Below the pieces are notes generated by a model. The model did no database searches and was not told the origin of the DNA. It saw only the letters and a program-made list of their open reading frames with translations. A stretch of 64,000 nucleotides of DNA from NCBI RefSeq assembly GCF_000024785.1, contig NC_013441.1:4340001-4404000 (forward strand), written 5' to 3'. This DNA is from Gordonia bronchialis DSM 43247 (GTDB lineage: Bacteria > Actinomycetota > Actinomycetes > Mycobacteriales > Mycobacteriaceae). The translations under genes and the position numbers were made by a program. Below are positions 1 to 9,722 of this stretch, piece after piece; positions within the stretch are counted from its first letter, which is position 1, and each line of letters begins with the position of its first letter.

Positions 1-1088
1 ACTACCCGCTGACCCCGATCGATGTCATCCGTATCCTCCTCGGCGGCGGACGCCGGGTGGAGAACGTGGTGGTCTTCGACGTCGCGCTGCCCCGGGCACT
101 GGTCGCGCTCCTCGTCGGATTCGGACTCGGCCTGTGCGGCGCGCTGACCCAGTTGATCGCGCAGAACCCGCTGGCCACCCCTGACATCCTCGGCATCACC
201 GCGGGTGCGAGCGCGGCCGCGGTGGCCGCAATCGCCTTCGCCACCAGTTGGGGCGCGGTCTTCGCCGACATCGGGGTGCCGACCTCGGCGCTCATCGGTG
301 CGCTGGCGACCGCACTGGTGATGTATCTCCTGGCGTGGCCGGGCCGCAAAGGTGGCGCCGGCGGGCTGTCCACCCGGGGAGTCAACCCGTTCCGGTTGGT
401 GCTCATCGGTGTCGGCATGACGTGGATGCTGCAGGCCGCGACGAGCTTCCTGCTCACCCGGGCCGAGATCAACGACGTCGCGCGCGCCCAGGTGTGGCTC
501 GTCGGCTCGGTCTCCAACGCGACGTGGTCCAAGGTGTGGCCGGTGGCCGGTGGGGTGGCCGTGGCGATCGTCGTCGTGATCGCACTCTCCCGGCAGATCG
601 ATGCGCTGAGCCTCGGACCCGATCTCGCGCGCGGCCTGGGGATCCGCACCGGGGCCGTCTCGACGGTCGTGCTGCTGCTGGCCGTCGTCGTCAGCGCGTT
701 GTCGGTGTCGGCGGCCGGGCCGATTGCCTTCGTCGCCCTGCTCGCCCCGCAGATCGCGATGCGCGTCACGGGGTCGGCGATACCCACCCCGCTCGCGTCG
801 GGTCTGCTGGGCTCGATGCTCGTCGTCGGCGGCGATCTGCTGTGCCGCTCGGGCCTGCCCGACGTGATCCCGTGGTTCGGCGACATCGGCTCCGCCGGAG
901 TTGCGGTGCTGTCCCTGCTCGCCGTCGTCGGCGGTCCGGTGATGATGGTCGCGGTCCTCGTGGCGCCGCTGCTCGCCGGGGCCGCCGACATGCTCAACGG
1001 TCTTCCGGTTGGCATCGTCACCGCCGCGCTCGGCGGCCCGTTCCTCATCTACCTGATGGTCACCATGTCCCGAAAGGCCACCGCATGA
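1..1088 (+). CDS. FecCD-family siderophore ABC permease, 5' partial
   Basis: Inner-membrane permease of an iron-siderophore ABC importer (BtuC/FecCD fold). The reading frame is open from base 3 with no start codon, so the N-terminus lies outside the window; the GTG at 57 is internal because the residues before it already match the family (an LTP...LLGGG segment). Hydrophobic helices run throughout, and the conserved region GALTQLIAQNPLATPDILGI and the later AGPIAFVALLAPQIA loop, which contacts the ATPase, are both present. The ATPase gene starts 10 bp downstream, so the two are an operon. The substrate cannot be read from the sequence; ferric siderophore is the family default. Confidence 0.93.
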   Translation, partial: YPLTPIDVIRILLGGGRRVENVVVFDVALPRALVALLVGFGLGLCGALTQLIAQNPLATPDILGITAGASAAAVAAIAFATSWGAVFADIGVPTSALIGALATALVMYLLAWPGRKGGAGGLSTRGVNPFRLVLIGVGMTWMLQAATSFLLTRAEINDVARAQVWLVGSVSNATWSKVWPVAGGVAVAIVVVIALSRQIDALSLGPDLARGLGIRTGAVSTVVLLLAVVVSALSVSAAGPIAFVALLAPQIAMRVTGSAIPTPLASGLLGSMLVVGGDLLCRSGLPDVIPWFGDIGSAGVAVLSLLAVVGGPVMMVAVLVAPLLAGAADMLNGLPVGIVTAALGGPFLIYLMVTMSRKATA

Positions 1089-1098
1089 AAGGCATCAC

Positions 1099-1872
1099 AT
1101 GAGCCGCCTCGTCGCCGAGGGCCTGTCCGTCGGATACGACGATCGGATCGTCATCGCCGACCTCGATCTCGCCATTCCCGACCATCAGATCACGACCCTC
1201 ATCGGCCCCAACGGATGCGGAAAGTCCACGCTGCTGCGCTGTTTGGCCAGATTGCTGCCGCCCCGCGCGGGCACCGTCCTTCTCGACGGCGTCGACATCA
1301 ATCACGAGAAGCCCAAGAAGGTGGCGCGCACGCTGGCGATCCTGCCCCAGAACCCGGTTGCCCCAGACGGTTTGACGGTCACCGATCTGGTTCGACGCGG
1401 CCGGCATCCGCATCAGCGGTGGTATCAGCAGGCCTCCGACGCCGACGAGGCCGCCGTTCGCGAGGCGATGGAGCTGACCAACACCCTCGATCTCGCCGAC
1501 CGTACGCTCGATGCACTCTCCGGCGGTCAGCGGCAGCGCGTGTGGATCGCACTCACCCTGGCCCAGGGCACCGACCTTCTGCTCCTCGACGAGCCGACGA
1601 CCTATCTGGACCTCGCCCATTCAGTCGACATCCTCGATCTCGTAGCCCGGCTCAAACGCGAACACGGCAAGACCGTCGTCATGGTGCTCCATGATCTGAA
1701 TCTCGCTGCGCGCTACTCGGATTCGCTGATGGTGATGAAGAACGGGACGATCGTCACCCAGGGCGACCCGACCGACATCATCGACGCCGGTCTCTTGTCG
1801 GACGCCTTCGGCCTGCGCGCACATGTGATGACGGACCCGGTCTCGGGTGGACCGTTGATCGTGCCGCTGTAG
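1099..1872 (+). CDS. Siderophore ABC transporter ATP-binding protein (FepC/FecE type)
   Basis: Cytoplasmic ATPase that powers the adjacent FecCD permease. At 257 residues it has the normal family length. It carries Walker A GPNGCGKST, the Q-loop (AILPQNP), the signature LSGGQRQRVWIA, Walker B LLLLDEPTTYLDL and the H-loop region VVMVLHDLNLA. The ATG at 1099 directly follows the permease stop, which fits translational coupling. No substrate-binding protein is visible; it may lie upstream of the window. Function is confident, substrate is inferred. Confidence 0.95.
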   Translation: MSRLVAEGLSVGYDDRIVIADLDLAIPDHQITTLIGPNGCGKSTLLRCLARLLPPRAGTVLLDGVDINHEKPKKVARTLAILPQNPVAPDGLTVTDLVRRGRHPHQRWYQQASDADEAAVREAMELTNTLDLADRTLDALSGGQRQRVWIALTLAQGTDLLLLDEPTTYLDLAHSVDILDLVARLKREHGKTVVMVLHDLNLAARYSDSLMVMKNGTIVTQGDPTDIIDAGLLSDAFGLRAHVMTDPVSGGPLIVPL

Positions 1873-1951
1873 CCGTGATCGGTTGAGCAAGACGACGATC
1901 GGGCCGGACCGATGTTGGCCCGACCCGATCTGTCGCACAGCGATCTTCGTC

Positions 1952-2584
1952 TTACGGTGTGTTCCACCACGTCCAGAACGCGCGGACAGTCTCGCCCCGC
2001 TTGCTGCCCTTGCCGCAGTTGCCGTAGCCCATGTTGGCACCGACGACCGCGCCGATACCGGCACCGAGAATCCAGCCGACGATGAAGAACAGGCCGATGA
2101 GGCCGCCGATCACCGCACCGGCGATCACGGTGGGAGCGGCGCAACTCCAGTTGTTGTTCGCCTTGGCGACCATGTCGTTGTAGGCCTGCGCCTTGGTCAG
2201 ACGCTGCTTCTTCTTCGCCACGTTGTGCCGGGCGACCTGCGGAACCAGCTCCACCGAGGTGCCCTCGGCCGACACCTTCGCCGTCATCGGCACCACCCGG
2301 TCGGCGGCCTTGACGTGGCGCAGGTCGATGCGCTCGGTCGTCACGCCCGACGCGTCGACGACCCGCAGCACGTCACCGGTCCGGGCGAAAACGCTTCCGT
2401 CGGTGAGCTTTACCAGAATGGTCCCGTAGTCGGCCCCGACCAGCGAGACCTTCGCGACACCCGCATCGAGTGCCGGGCGTGATGTGGTGTCAGCCGGTGC
2501 CGCATAAGCGGTCCCAGTAGGAATCACCAGTAGCGCAATCACACCCGCCGCGAGCAAACCCAGAATCGAAGCGAAACGCTTCAT
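1952..2584 (-). CDS. Secreted or surface glycine-zipper protein of unknown function
   Basis: A 210-residue protein with a clear Sec signal peptide (MKR, then a hydrophobic core, cleavage expected after AYA). The middle is a polar beta-rich domain. From about residue 150 a glycine-zipper stretch (GAVIGGLIGLFFIVGWILGA, then GIGAVVGANMGYG) suggests membrane insertion or oligomerisation. Two cysteines (NNNWSCAAP and GNCGKG) flank the zipper and could form a disulphide. It starts at an ATG preceded by an A/G-rich tract and is alone on its strand. I do not recognise a specific function; this general architecture occurs in actinobacterial cell-envelope proteins. Confidence 0.8.
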   Translation of the reverse strand: MKRFASILGLLAAGVIALLVIPTGTAYAAPADTTSRPALDAGVAKVSLVGADYGTILVKLTDGSVFARTGDVLRVVDASGVTTERIDLRHVKAADRVVPMTAKVSAEGTSVELVPQVARHNVAKKKQRLTKAQAYNDMVAKANNNWSCAAPTVIAGAVIGGLIGLFFIVGWILGAGIGAVVGANMGYGNCGKGSKRGETVRAFWTWWNTP

Positions 2585-2785
2585 GTTTTCCCCTTCCCAT
2601 GACCTGCAGCCATATCTGCCGCAGCCTCGCTACTACATCACAGGTTGCTCTCAGATTCACAACCGGAGGTCACAGTTCGTCCGATCGGAGGACCGAGACG
2701 CCCCAGAAAACGCAGAAAAGGCAGGGCGGCTATCGGTACGAGCACTCCCGCGGGAATCCACAACGCGCCCACCCTGATCCATCCG

Positions 2786-3265
2786 TCACCACGCGAAAGC
2801 TCCGGATGTCCAGATGCCGGTCGCGATCAGCGCCGCCAGCAGCTCGATGCCCATCGTGATCGCGGCAGCCTTGATCGCCGCGACCGTCCCCCGCCAGGCC
2901 GCGCGGCCGTCACGGGTACGGACGAGTTCGGTTGCCGCGGCGCCGACGATGAACCCGAGAAACAGACCGATCACCGGGACGACGAAGAAGCCCACGATCC
3001 CGACCAGCCCACCCACGATGATGGTGATGTTGGGGATGCCGCCGGACCGCAGCGTGCGACCGGCGAGAAAGTACTTCACCACCTCGCCGATGGCGAGCAC
3101 CACCGCCGCGACCGCGAACACCGCCCACGCCCAGCCGCCGACGATCACCGCCCACACCAGGATCGCGCCGCCGACAAGCAGCGTTCCCGGCAGGATCGGG
3201 ATGACGATACCGAGGAGTCCGATCAGGATCGCCGCGGCGACCAGCAACTCTCCGTAAAGGGGCAC
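2786..3265 (-). CDS. DUF456 family membrane protein
   Basis: A 159-residue integral membrane protein with about four hydrophobic segments, including the glycine-rich helix pair typical of DUF456 (LLGIVIPILPGTLLVGGAIL near the N-terminus, then a GGIPNITIIVGGLVGIVGFF segment). No catalytic residues are evident and the family role is unknown. It begins 12 bp after the purT stop, so it is probably co-transcribed with purT and the UBP zinc-finger gene. Confidence 0.85.
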   Translation of the reverse strand: MPLYGELLVAAAILIGLLGIVIPILPGTLLVGGAILVWAVIVGGWAWAVFAVAAVVLAIGEVVKYFLAGRTLRSGGIPNITIIVGGLVGIVGFFVVPVIGLFLGFIVGAAATELVRTRDGRAAWRGTVAAIKAAAITMGIELLAALIATGIWTSGAFAW

Positions 3266-3277
3266 CGGCGCAGGGCG

Positions 3278-5092
3278 TTACGCGCTCGGGGCCGGCGGCG
3301 ACGCCGAACTGTCCGGCTTGCGCAACGAGGGCGCGGGCCGCTCGGGTGCGGGTGCGCCGTCGACGGCGGCTTCGGTCCGATCGGCCGCACCGACCCGGAT
3401 GCCGGGCTGCCGGCCTGCGGCGGGTGGTCGAGCCGGGCCACCGGGGCCACCGGGGCCACCGGGAGCAACGGGAGCGCCGGGCCGGACGGGCGGCGGCACC
3501 GGCGGACGACCGGGCGCCGGCCGGGGTCCGGGTCGGGCGGAACCTGGCCCGGGAGGTGGCGGTCCGGCAGGTCCGGGAGGTGGCGGTCCGGCAGGTCCGG
3601 GAGGCGGACCGACGGGCGGACGTCCACCACCGACGGGCGCGCCGGGACGCACCGGAGGCGGAGGGCCCGGTCGGCGAGGCGGCATCGGCGGCGGAACCAC
3701 ACGACGCTGCGCCGGACGTCCGGAGACGGGCGAGACGATCGACGCCGCACGGACAGCACGCTCGCGGGCGGTCTCGATGTCATCGGCGGTGGCGGTGACC
3801 ACGCCCATCCGCCGGCGGTGGTAGCTCTCCGGTTTGCCGAAGAGCCGAATGTCGGTCTCCGGCACGGTGAGTGCCGCGGCGACATTCTCGAAGCCGATTG
3901 CCGGCTCGTCGATCTGACCGTAGATCACCGCGGAGGCCCCCGGGGAGGCCAGCGTGACGTCGACCGGCAGGCCGAGAATGGCACGGGCGTGCATCTCGAA
4001 CTCACTCAGTCGCTGGGTCGCCAGGGTCACCAGCCCGGTGTCGTGCGGGCGGGGACTGACCTCGGAGAAGTAGACGTCGTCGCCCTTGACGAACAGTTCG
4101 ACGCCGAAGACGCCTCGGCCACCCAGCTTTCCGTCACCGAGCCCGGTAGCGATCCGCGCCGCGATCGACGTCGCCGCGGCCATCGCGTCGGAGCTCATCT
4201 CGTGCGGTTGCCAGCTCTCCACGTAGTCGCCGTTGACCTGCTGATGCCCGATCGGGGCACAGAACACGGTGGTCATCCGCCCGGTCCGCGGGTCCACGCA
4301 GCGGACGGTCAGCAGGGTGATCTCGTAGTCGAACTCGACGAAGCCCTCGACGATCACGCGTTCGCTGCGCACCCTGCCGCCCGAGGCGGCGGTCTGCCAC
4401 GCGCTCTCGAGGTCGTCGGGAGATTTCACCACCGACTGGCCCTTGCCCGACGACGACATCACCGGCTTCACCACGCACGGATAGCCGATCTGCTCGGCGG
4501 CGACCCGAAGTTCGGCGAGCGAGTCGGCGAACAGGTACGGCGAGGTGGGCAGCCCGAGTTCCTCGTCGGCCAGGCGGCGGATGCCCTCCCGGTTCATCGT
4601 CGCCATCACGGCCGACGCGGTGGGTATCACCTCGGTGAGCCCCCGTTCGGCGGCGCTGACCAGGGCTTCGGTGGCGATCGCCTCGATCTCGGGCACCACG
4701 TAGGCGGGCTGGTACTTGTCGATGACCGCGAGCACGGCGTCCGGGTCGGTCATGTCGATGACCTCGGCGTGGTGGGCGACCTGCTGCCCCGGTGCGTTGT
4801 CATACCGGTCGACGGCGATGACCTCCACCCCGAGCCGCTGGAAGGCGATCACCACCTCTTTGCCGAGTTCACCGGCGCCGAGCAGGAGCACCTTGGTGGC
4901 CGTCGGGCTCAGCGGTGTGCCGAGAATGTCGGGCGGGCCGACCGTCGCAGGCGGGACCGGTGGCGCCGACGGAGCAGGCGGGACCGGCGGGGGCGCCGGC
5001 GAGGATGCCGGTGAATCCGCATCGGGCGCAGGGGTGGCCTCGACGTGTCGCGCGGCGCCGTCACCGGCCGCGTTGTCGCTGTTCGACGTCAT
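3278..5092 (-). CDS. purT: Formate-dependent GAR transformylase PurT with proline-rich extensions
   Basis: Catalyses formate- and ATP-dependent formylation of glycinamide ribonucleotide in purine synthesis. The ATP-grasp core runs from about residue 65 ([13 protein letters not shown]) to 454 and includes [30 protein letters not shown] and the metal-binding [20 protein letters not shown] region. The usual enzyme is about 400 residues; this one is 604. The extra length is a 64-residue Pro/Ala leader and a roughly 150-residue C-terminal tail rich in Pro, Gly and Arg, partly encoded by a 24-bp tandem repeat near 3548-3600. I chose the ATG at 5092; a TTG at 5098 is also in frame. Downstream of the UBP zinc-finger gene, upstream of DUF456. 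Confidence 0.93.
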   Translation of the reverse strand: MTSNSDNAAGDGAARHVEATPAPDADSPASSPAPPPVPPAPSAPPVPPATVGPPDILGTPLSPTATKVLLLGAGELGKEVVIAFQRLGVEVIAVDRYDNAPGQQVAHHAEVIDMTDPDAVLAVIDKYQPAYVVPEIEAIATEALVSAAERGLTEVIPTASAVMATMNREGIRRLADEELGLPTSPYLFADSLAELRVAAEQIGYPCVVKPVMSSSGKGQSVVKSPDDLESAWQTAASGGRVRSERVIVEGFVEFDYEITLLTVRCVDPRTGRMTTVFCAPIGHQQVNGDYVESWQPHEMSSDAMAAATSIAARIATGLGDGKLGGRGVFGVELFVKGDDVYFSEVSPRPHDTGLVTLATQRLSEFEMHARAILGLPVDVTLASPGASAVIYGQIDEPAIGFENVAAALTVPETDIRLFGKPESYHRRRMGVVTATADDIETARERAVRAASIVSPVSGRPAQRRVVPPPMPPRRPGPPPPVRPGAPVGGGRPPVGPPPGPAGPPPPGPAGPPPPGPGSARPGPRPAPGRPPVPPPVRPGAPVAPGGPGGPGGPARPPAAGRQPGIRVGAADRTEAAVDGAPAPERPAPSLRKPDSSASPPAPSA

Positions 5093-5120
5093 TCCCAAAT
5101 CCTACTTTCCTCGTGACCGC

Positions 5121-5477
5121 TCACCCCATCACCTCGTGCCGGTAGCACCAACGCCACACCTCACCCGGTTCGGCCGACCGCATCACCGGATGCCCGGTTT
5201 GCTGGAAGTGGGCGGTGGCGTGCCGGCGCGGGCTGGAATCGCAGCATCCGACGTGACCACACGTCAGGCACATCCGCAGATGTGCCCAGTGATGTTCGCC
5301 GAGTTCCACACATCCCTCGCAGGCGCGAGCGTCGCCCGACCGGGGCTGCGGGTCGCCCGCCGGGTCGATGCCGATCTCGCCGAGCTCGGCGCATCTCGCG
5401 GTCGGGGTCGTCCCCGAACTCGCTGCGCGATCCGACGCCGATGCACGCTCTCTGCGGAAGATCTTCATGGCGACCAT
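5121..5477 (-). CDS. UBP-type zinc-finger protein
   Basis: A 118-residue protein built around a ZnF-UBP domain: CEGCVELGEHHWAHLRMCLTCGHVGC, then DSSPRRHATAHFQQTGHPVMRS and a WRWCY motif. The cysteines and histidines needed for zinc are all present. In eukaryotes this fold binds ubiquitin C-termini; small bacterial versions have no established role. It probably leads an operon with purT, whose start is 28 bp further on. It is divergent from the antiporter gene, with only 26 bp between the two starts. Confidence 0.88.
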   Translation of the reverse strand: MVAMKIFRRERASASDRAASSGTTPTARCAELGEIGIDPAGDPQPRSGDARACEGCVELGEHHWAHLRMCLTCGHVGCCDSSPRRHATAHFQQTGHPVMRSAEPGEVWRWCYRHEVMG

Positions 5478-5503
5478 TATTGCTGCCCGTTACTGTTCGA
5501 CGA

Positions 5504-7097
5504 GTGAGTGCAGAGCTGCTGCTCGTCGCGGTCGCGGCAGTCCCGATCGCGGCGCTGTGCCGACGCTACGGGTTGTCGGCCCCCCCTGATCCTGGTCACC
5601 GTGGGTCTGGCGGTGGGCTGGATTCCGGGGATGCCGGAGGTGATGCTCGACCCGGATCTGGTGTTGTTCCTGATCCTCCCGCCGTTGCTGTACTCCGCGG
5701 CCCAGGACAGCTCGTACCAGGCCATCCGCGCCAATCGCCGGGCCATCGGGCTGCTCGCCGTCGGGCTGCCGCTGGTGACGACGGTCGTCGTCGGGCTGGT
5801 CGCCTGTCTGACCGTGCCGCACCTGCCGTTGGCCGCCGCGATGGTGCTCGGGGCCGTCGTCGCGCCACCGGACGCCGTGTCGGCGCAGGCCATCGGACGT
5901 CGCCTCGGCCTGCCCCGACGGATCATGACGCTGCTCGGCGGGGAGAGTCTGCTCAACGACGCGACCGCGCTCACCGCGTTCCGGATCGCGCTCGCGGCCG
6001 CGGCCGGCGTCACCGCCTCCCTTGCCGAGGGCCTGTTCACGTTTGCCGCCGCAGCGATCGGCGGGGTCGTCGTCGGACTTGTCATCGGCGTCGCGGTGTC
6101 CTGGCTGCGGACCTGGCTCGACGATCCGCCGATGGAAACCGCGATCGGCATCATGGTGTCCTTCGCGACGTACTTCGTGGCCGAACACGTCTACGCCTCG
6201 GGTGTCATCGCAGTGGTCACCGTCGGATTGTTCCTGGGTCAGCGCTCGGTGCGCCTCGGCTACGCCACCCGACTACAGGACGAGGCCGTACGCAAGTCCA
6301 TCGACGCCATCCTGGAAGCCTTCGTCTTCCTTCTCATCGGCTTGCAGTTGCCGTTCCTCATCCGCGGGCTGGCCGGCGAGTCGTGGGTTCAGATCGCCGT
6401 CGACGCAGCCGCCGTCCTCGTGGCAACCATCCTCGTGCGGTTCTGCTGGATCTATCCGGCGACATATCTGCCACGCCTGTTCTCCGCGAAGATCCGTGCG
6501 CGCGAACCGCTTCCCAAGCCAGGCTGGGTGTTCGTGGTGTCCTGGTCGGGTATGCGCGGGGTGGTGTCGCTCGCAGCCGCCTTCGCCATCCCGCTGACCG
6601 TCGATTCCGGCGACGCCTTCCCGGCGCGCCCGGAGATCCTGTTCCTCACCTTCGTGGTGGTAGTCGGAACACTGCTCATCCAGGGCACCACCCTGCCGTG
6701 GGTCATCCGTCGGCTCGGCGTATCCACCGACGACGATGCCGCCGATCGACTCGCCTTCGCCGCCGCGCAGGACCGGGCCACCCGGGAGGCCGATCAGATC
6801 CTCGACCGCTACGCCGCCGAGATCGACGACGACGATCCGCGCCGCCTCCAGGTGGTCATGTTGCGCAAATGGGTGATGACGCAACGCAATGCGGCATGGG
6901 AAGAACTGGGGCCGGGATCCGAGACCGTCGGTGAGAGCCCCACCGCCGCCGGCCTTCGCATGCGGCTCGAGATCCTGAAGACCCAGCGGAAGGTCTTCCT
7001 CGAGGAGCACGCGCAGGGCCGCATCGACGACGATGTTCTACGAATGGCGTTGCGGCAGCTCGACTTCGCCGAAGCGCAGACCGACCGGGAGGCATGA
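5504..7097 (+). pseudogene. CPA1-family Na+/H+ antiporter, frameshifted near its N-terminus
   Basis: Multi-span cation/proton antiporter (NhaP/CPA1 type). The main frame contains LILPPLLYSAAQD, GAVVAPPDAVSAQAIGRRLG, the LLGGESLLNDATALTAF motif with the key ND/D residues, and a roughly 110-residue cytosolic C-terminal tail. The first 26 codons lie in another frame: GTG at 5504 reads SAELLLVAVAAVPIAALCRR and then meets a run of seven Cs at 5580-5586. Removing one C joins both halves into a normal antiporter N-terminus. As written, the gene gives either a short peptide or a protein lacking helix 1. It may be a sequencing error, a real mutation or slipped-strand variation. Confidence 0.85.
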
Positions 7098-7130
7098 TTG
7101 CAGTGGCAGCAGAGCACGAGACATCGCCGT

Positions 7131-7253
7131 ATGGGGCACAGTGGTATGGGCGGCGGGGTGCTGCTGCTGTCGCTGGTGGTGTGGGTCGTCATCGACGCGG
7201 TCATGATGTTCACCGGCGCGGTCCGCGACCGGAACAGCCGCCCGCTTCGGTGA
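7131..7253 (+). CDS. Putative small single-span membrane protein
   Basis: A 40-residue reading frame starting MGHSGMGGG, followed by one strongly hydrophobic helix (VLLLSLVVWVVIDAVMMF) and a basic tail ending RPLR. It lies 33 bp after the antiporter stop on the same strand. The positive C-terminal end would place it in the cytoplasm. No ribosome-binding site is obvious, which lowers confidence. No function is known; it could be an accessory peptide of the antiporter. Confidence 0.4.
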   Translation: MGHSGMGGGVLLLSLVVWVVIDAVMMFTGAVRDRNSRPLR

Positions 7254-7626
7254 TCCGCGCGTTCGGCGCGGTCGTCCGGCGCGTCGCCGCGTCGTCGACG
7301 GTTCAGCGGTCCTTCCGATGACTGACGACGGGCCGCTGACGGGTGTCCTCTGGAATAGTCCCGAGGTGACGTGTCCGGGGCCCATTTTCAGTCATCCGCG
7401 TCGCGCCCCTGGCCCAGGCTCTTGATCTGCGCCAGCCGCGCCGCGAAGTCGGCCATCCCGTCGATGACCGAGAAGCGGCCGCCGCGGAGCCCGAGTGGAC
7501 GATCGCGCAGACGGCACCATCGGGACCTGTCCCCACGTCGTTCGACCGACCGACGAAGCTCTCGGTTCTGTCGTAGGCCCTTGTTACGTTCAGCGGCTTC
7601 GCATCCGTCGGACAGGGAGAACGACC
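7254..7626 (+). other. Intergenic region, 373 bp
   Basis: No convincing gene on either strand. Its right end, just before 7627, is the likely promoter and leader of the next gene, with a purine-rich ribosome-binding site (GGGAGAACGACC) directly before the ATG. A minus-strand frame ending at 7388 encodes a plausible-looking short C-terminus but has no credible start. Confidence 0.4.
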
Positions 7627-8076
7627 ATGACCACACACCACACCGAATCGCCTGAGCTGTGTTTCAACCTCTGGGCCTTCGCCGACGAGAAGACGAGCGT
7701 GATCCGCCGGATCAGCGGCAAGCCGTACGTGCTCGACGGCACCGACATCGAGAAGACGGCGCTACTGCGCGCGCTGTCCGCGTCGGATTTCCTGTCCGTC
7801 GCACAACGACCGGTGCCGGCACGACATCACATCGTCGGCCCGGCCGGCCGAGCCATGGACGGCGCCGTCCTGCCTCATCAGCTCGACGACGTCGCCGGCG
7901 TCTTCGGACCGTTGCTCGACGAACTGTCGGTGCTCCCGATCCACCTGCGTCATGTGAACGGGCGCCACGAACAGTGGCGCCTGCCCCACGTCGATGCACC
8001 TCTCTACGTGCTGACCGTGATCGTCGAAGGCGCCGACGGCAGACGGGAACCTCAGCTGGAGGCACACAGTGGTTGA
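7627..8076 (+). CDS. Protein of unknown function
   Basis: A 149-residue protein. The ATG at 7627 has a good ribosome-binding site (GGGAGA) and replaces an in-frame start 132 bp upstream. It has no signal peptide and no membrane segments; the composition is that of a small soluble domain. The N-terminal segment LCFNLWAFADEKTSVIRRIS and a C-terminal beta-type stretch (APLYVLTVIVEGADG) are the most ordered-looking parts. It converges with the nucleotide cyclase gene, 9 bp apart. I do not recognise the family. Confidence 0.6.
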   Translation: MTTHHTESPELCFNLWAFADEKTSVIRRISGKPYVLDGTDIEKTALLRALSASDFLSVAQRPVPARHHIVGPAGRAMDGAVLPHQLDDVAGVFGPLLDELSVLPIHLRHVNGRHEQWRLPHVDAPLYVLTVIVEGADGRREPQLEAHSG

Positions 8077-8085
8077 TCGACGGCC

Positions 8086-9630
8086 TCAGACCACCGCCGC
8101 ATACACCACCGTCTCCTCGGTACGTCCGCGAAGTGACGTGGATTCCTGTCTTTCCCAACGCTTGTCCTCGTCACCAGACGCGGCCTCGACCGCTCGCCCC
8201 GACGCCAGCGGACGGCGCGGGTCCCGCTTGGCCAGCTCCGAGAGCCGCGCGCTCTCGTTGACCGGGTCACCGATCACGGTGTACTCGAATCGTTCGATGG
8301 CGCCGACGTTTCCGGCTACGACATGCCCGTGGCTGACGCCGATACCGGCGGAGAGCTCGGGTACCTCCGACGCCAGATCTGCGGCGATCTGGCGGGCCGT
8401 CGACAATGCCGCCCCCGCCGCATCGTCGAGGGTGATCGGCGCGCCGAAGATGGCCAGCACCGCATCGCCCTCGAATTTGTTGACCAGCCCCCGGCGTTCC
8501 TCCACCGCGCGCACGATCACCGCGAAGAATTTGTTGAGGATCTCCACGACTTCCGTCGGACTTCGTTCCGTGGCAAGGGTTGTGGACCCGATGACGTCGA
8601 CGAACAGGGTGGCGACCACACGTTCGGTGCCGCCCAGTTCGGGGTCGGAGGTGAGCGCGGCCTCGGCCACCTCGTGGCCCACGTGCCGGCCGAACAGATC
8701 GCGCATCCGTTCGCGCTCGCGCAGACCGCTGACCATCGCGTTGAATCCCACCTGCAGGTCACCGAGCTCGGTGCCGTCGTAGACCACGATCTCGGCACCC
8801 TCGAGATCACCGGCCCGCACCCGGTTCATCCCGGCACGCACGCTGCGGATGGGACCGGTGATGCTCAGACTGGACAGGAAGGTGAGCAGCAAGCCGGTGA
8901 ACAGCGCGGTGAGACCCAGGACGGTGACACCGATGAACAGATCCAGTTTGGTGGTTTCCCGGCGGCCGAGTCCGAAGGCCACCACCAGCAGGATGCCGAC
9001 GATCGGGATACCCGATCCGACACTCCACGACACGATGGACCGCGACCGCACGCCGCTGCGTTTACGGCGGTGGTAACCGGCGCTGATGATGTCGGCGGCG
9101 ACCGGGCGCAACGTGAAATCGATGAGAAGGTAGGCGATCGCCACTACTACGACGCCCGACATCCCCACCACGAAGACCGTCTTGGGGATCAGCTCCGGCT
9201 CCACGATCCCGTACATGATGGTGAACATGACGGTGGCGATGAGCCACAGCGCGCCCTGCACCGCGGTGAGCCGCCAGGGCACCCGCTGCGCCTCGCGGGC
9301 ATCGCGTGCGGTGGGCGGCCGGTCCCGAATGGCCCACTGCAGGTCACGGACCACCACCACCGTGCCCCAGCCGATGCCGACCACGAACGCGGCGGCGACA
9401 TAGATGGGCAGCGCGATGAAGTTGACCCACCACAGGTCGGCCCTGAACACCGACGGCTGGGGGATGCCCACCGCGGCCAGCGCGATGGCGACGATGGCGC
9501 CGAAGAGATTGGCGACCACGATCGAGGCGGTCAGCAGCGTCTGGATTCGAACACGCTGCTTGACGCTGCTCTCGTCGGCTGACCCGAGCAGGATCGACCC
9601 GTAGTCGCGGCTGCCCCTCCTGGCACGCAT
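8086..9630 (-). CDS. Membrane-bound class III adenylate/guanylate cyclase
   Basis: A 514-residue receptor-type cyclase: six or so hydrophobic segments in the first 270 residues, a HAMP linker (ITGPIRSVRAGMNRVRAGDL), then a class III catalytic domain. Both metal-binding aspartates are present (FVDVIGSTT and NKFEGDAVLAIFG), as is the GDPVNESARL segment that contributes transition-state Asn and Arg. It resembles the M. tuberculosis Rv1318c-Rv1320c type. It makes cAMP or cGMP at the inner membrane; the input signal is unknown. I prefer the ATG at 9630; a TTG at 9663 would add 11 residues. Divergent from the LuxR-type gene. Confidence 0.92.
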   Translation of the reverse strand: MRARRGSRDYGSILLGSADESSVKQRVRIQTLLTASIVVANLFGAIVAIALAAVGIPQPSVFRADLWWVNFIALPIYVAAAFVVGIGWGTVVVVRDLQWAIRDRPPTARDAREAQRVPWRLTAVQGALWLIATVMFTIMYGIVEPELIPKTVFVVGMSGVVVVAIAYLLIDFTLRPVAADIISAGYHRRKRSGVRSRSIVSWSVGSGIPIVGILLVVAFGLGRRETTKLDLFIGVTVLGLTALFTGLLLTFLSSLSITGPIRSVRAGMNRVRAGDLEGAEIVVYDGTELGDLQVGFNAMVSGLRERERMRDLFGRHVGHEVAEAALTSDPELGGTERVVATLFVDVIGSTTLATERSPTEVVEILNKFFAVIVRAVEERRGLVNKFEGDAVLAIFGAPITLDDAAGAALSTARQIAADLASEVPELSAGIGVSHGHVVAGNVGAIERFEYTVIGDPVNESARLSELAKRDPRRPLASGRAVEAASGDEDKRWERQESTSLRGRTEETVVYAAVV

Positions 9631-9722
9631 GGATGCAAGCTTCTCACGCCCGACGCTCGCCAACCGCCATTACCTGCGGCCGATTGGACCGGAACGCTCA
9701 ATCGCACAACTACCCTGAGTTC

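Noticed and set aside
2645..5014. 789-codon open frame on the plus strand
   Set aside because: Lies opposite purT and DUF456 and its translation is Arg/Gly/Asp-rich with no domain; a typical high-GC shadow.
7388..7500. Minus-strand frame with a plausible C-terminus (SVIDGMADFAARLAQIKSLG)
   Set aside because: No credible start or ribosome-binding site; residues upstream look random.
9633..9722. Upstream extension of the LuxR-type gene to 9633
   Set aside because: The extension has no conserved residues and would cover the divergent promoter; ATG 9723 gives a natural N-terminus.
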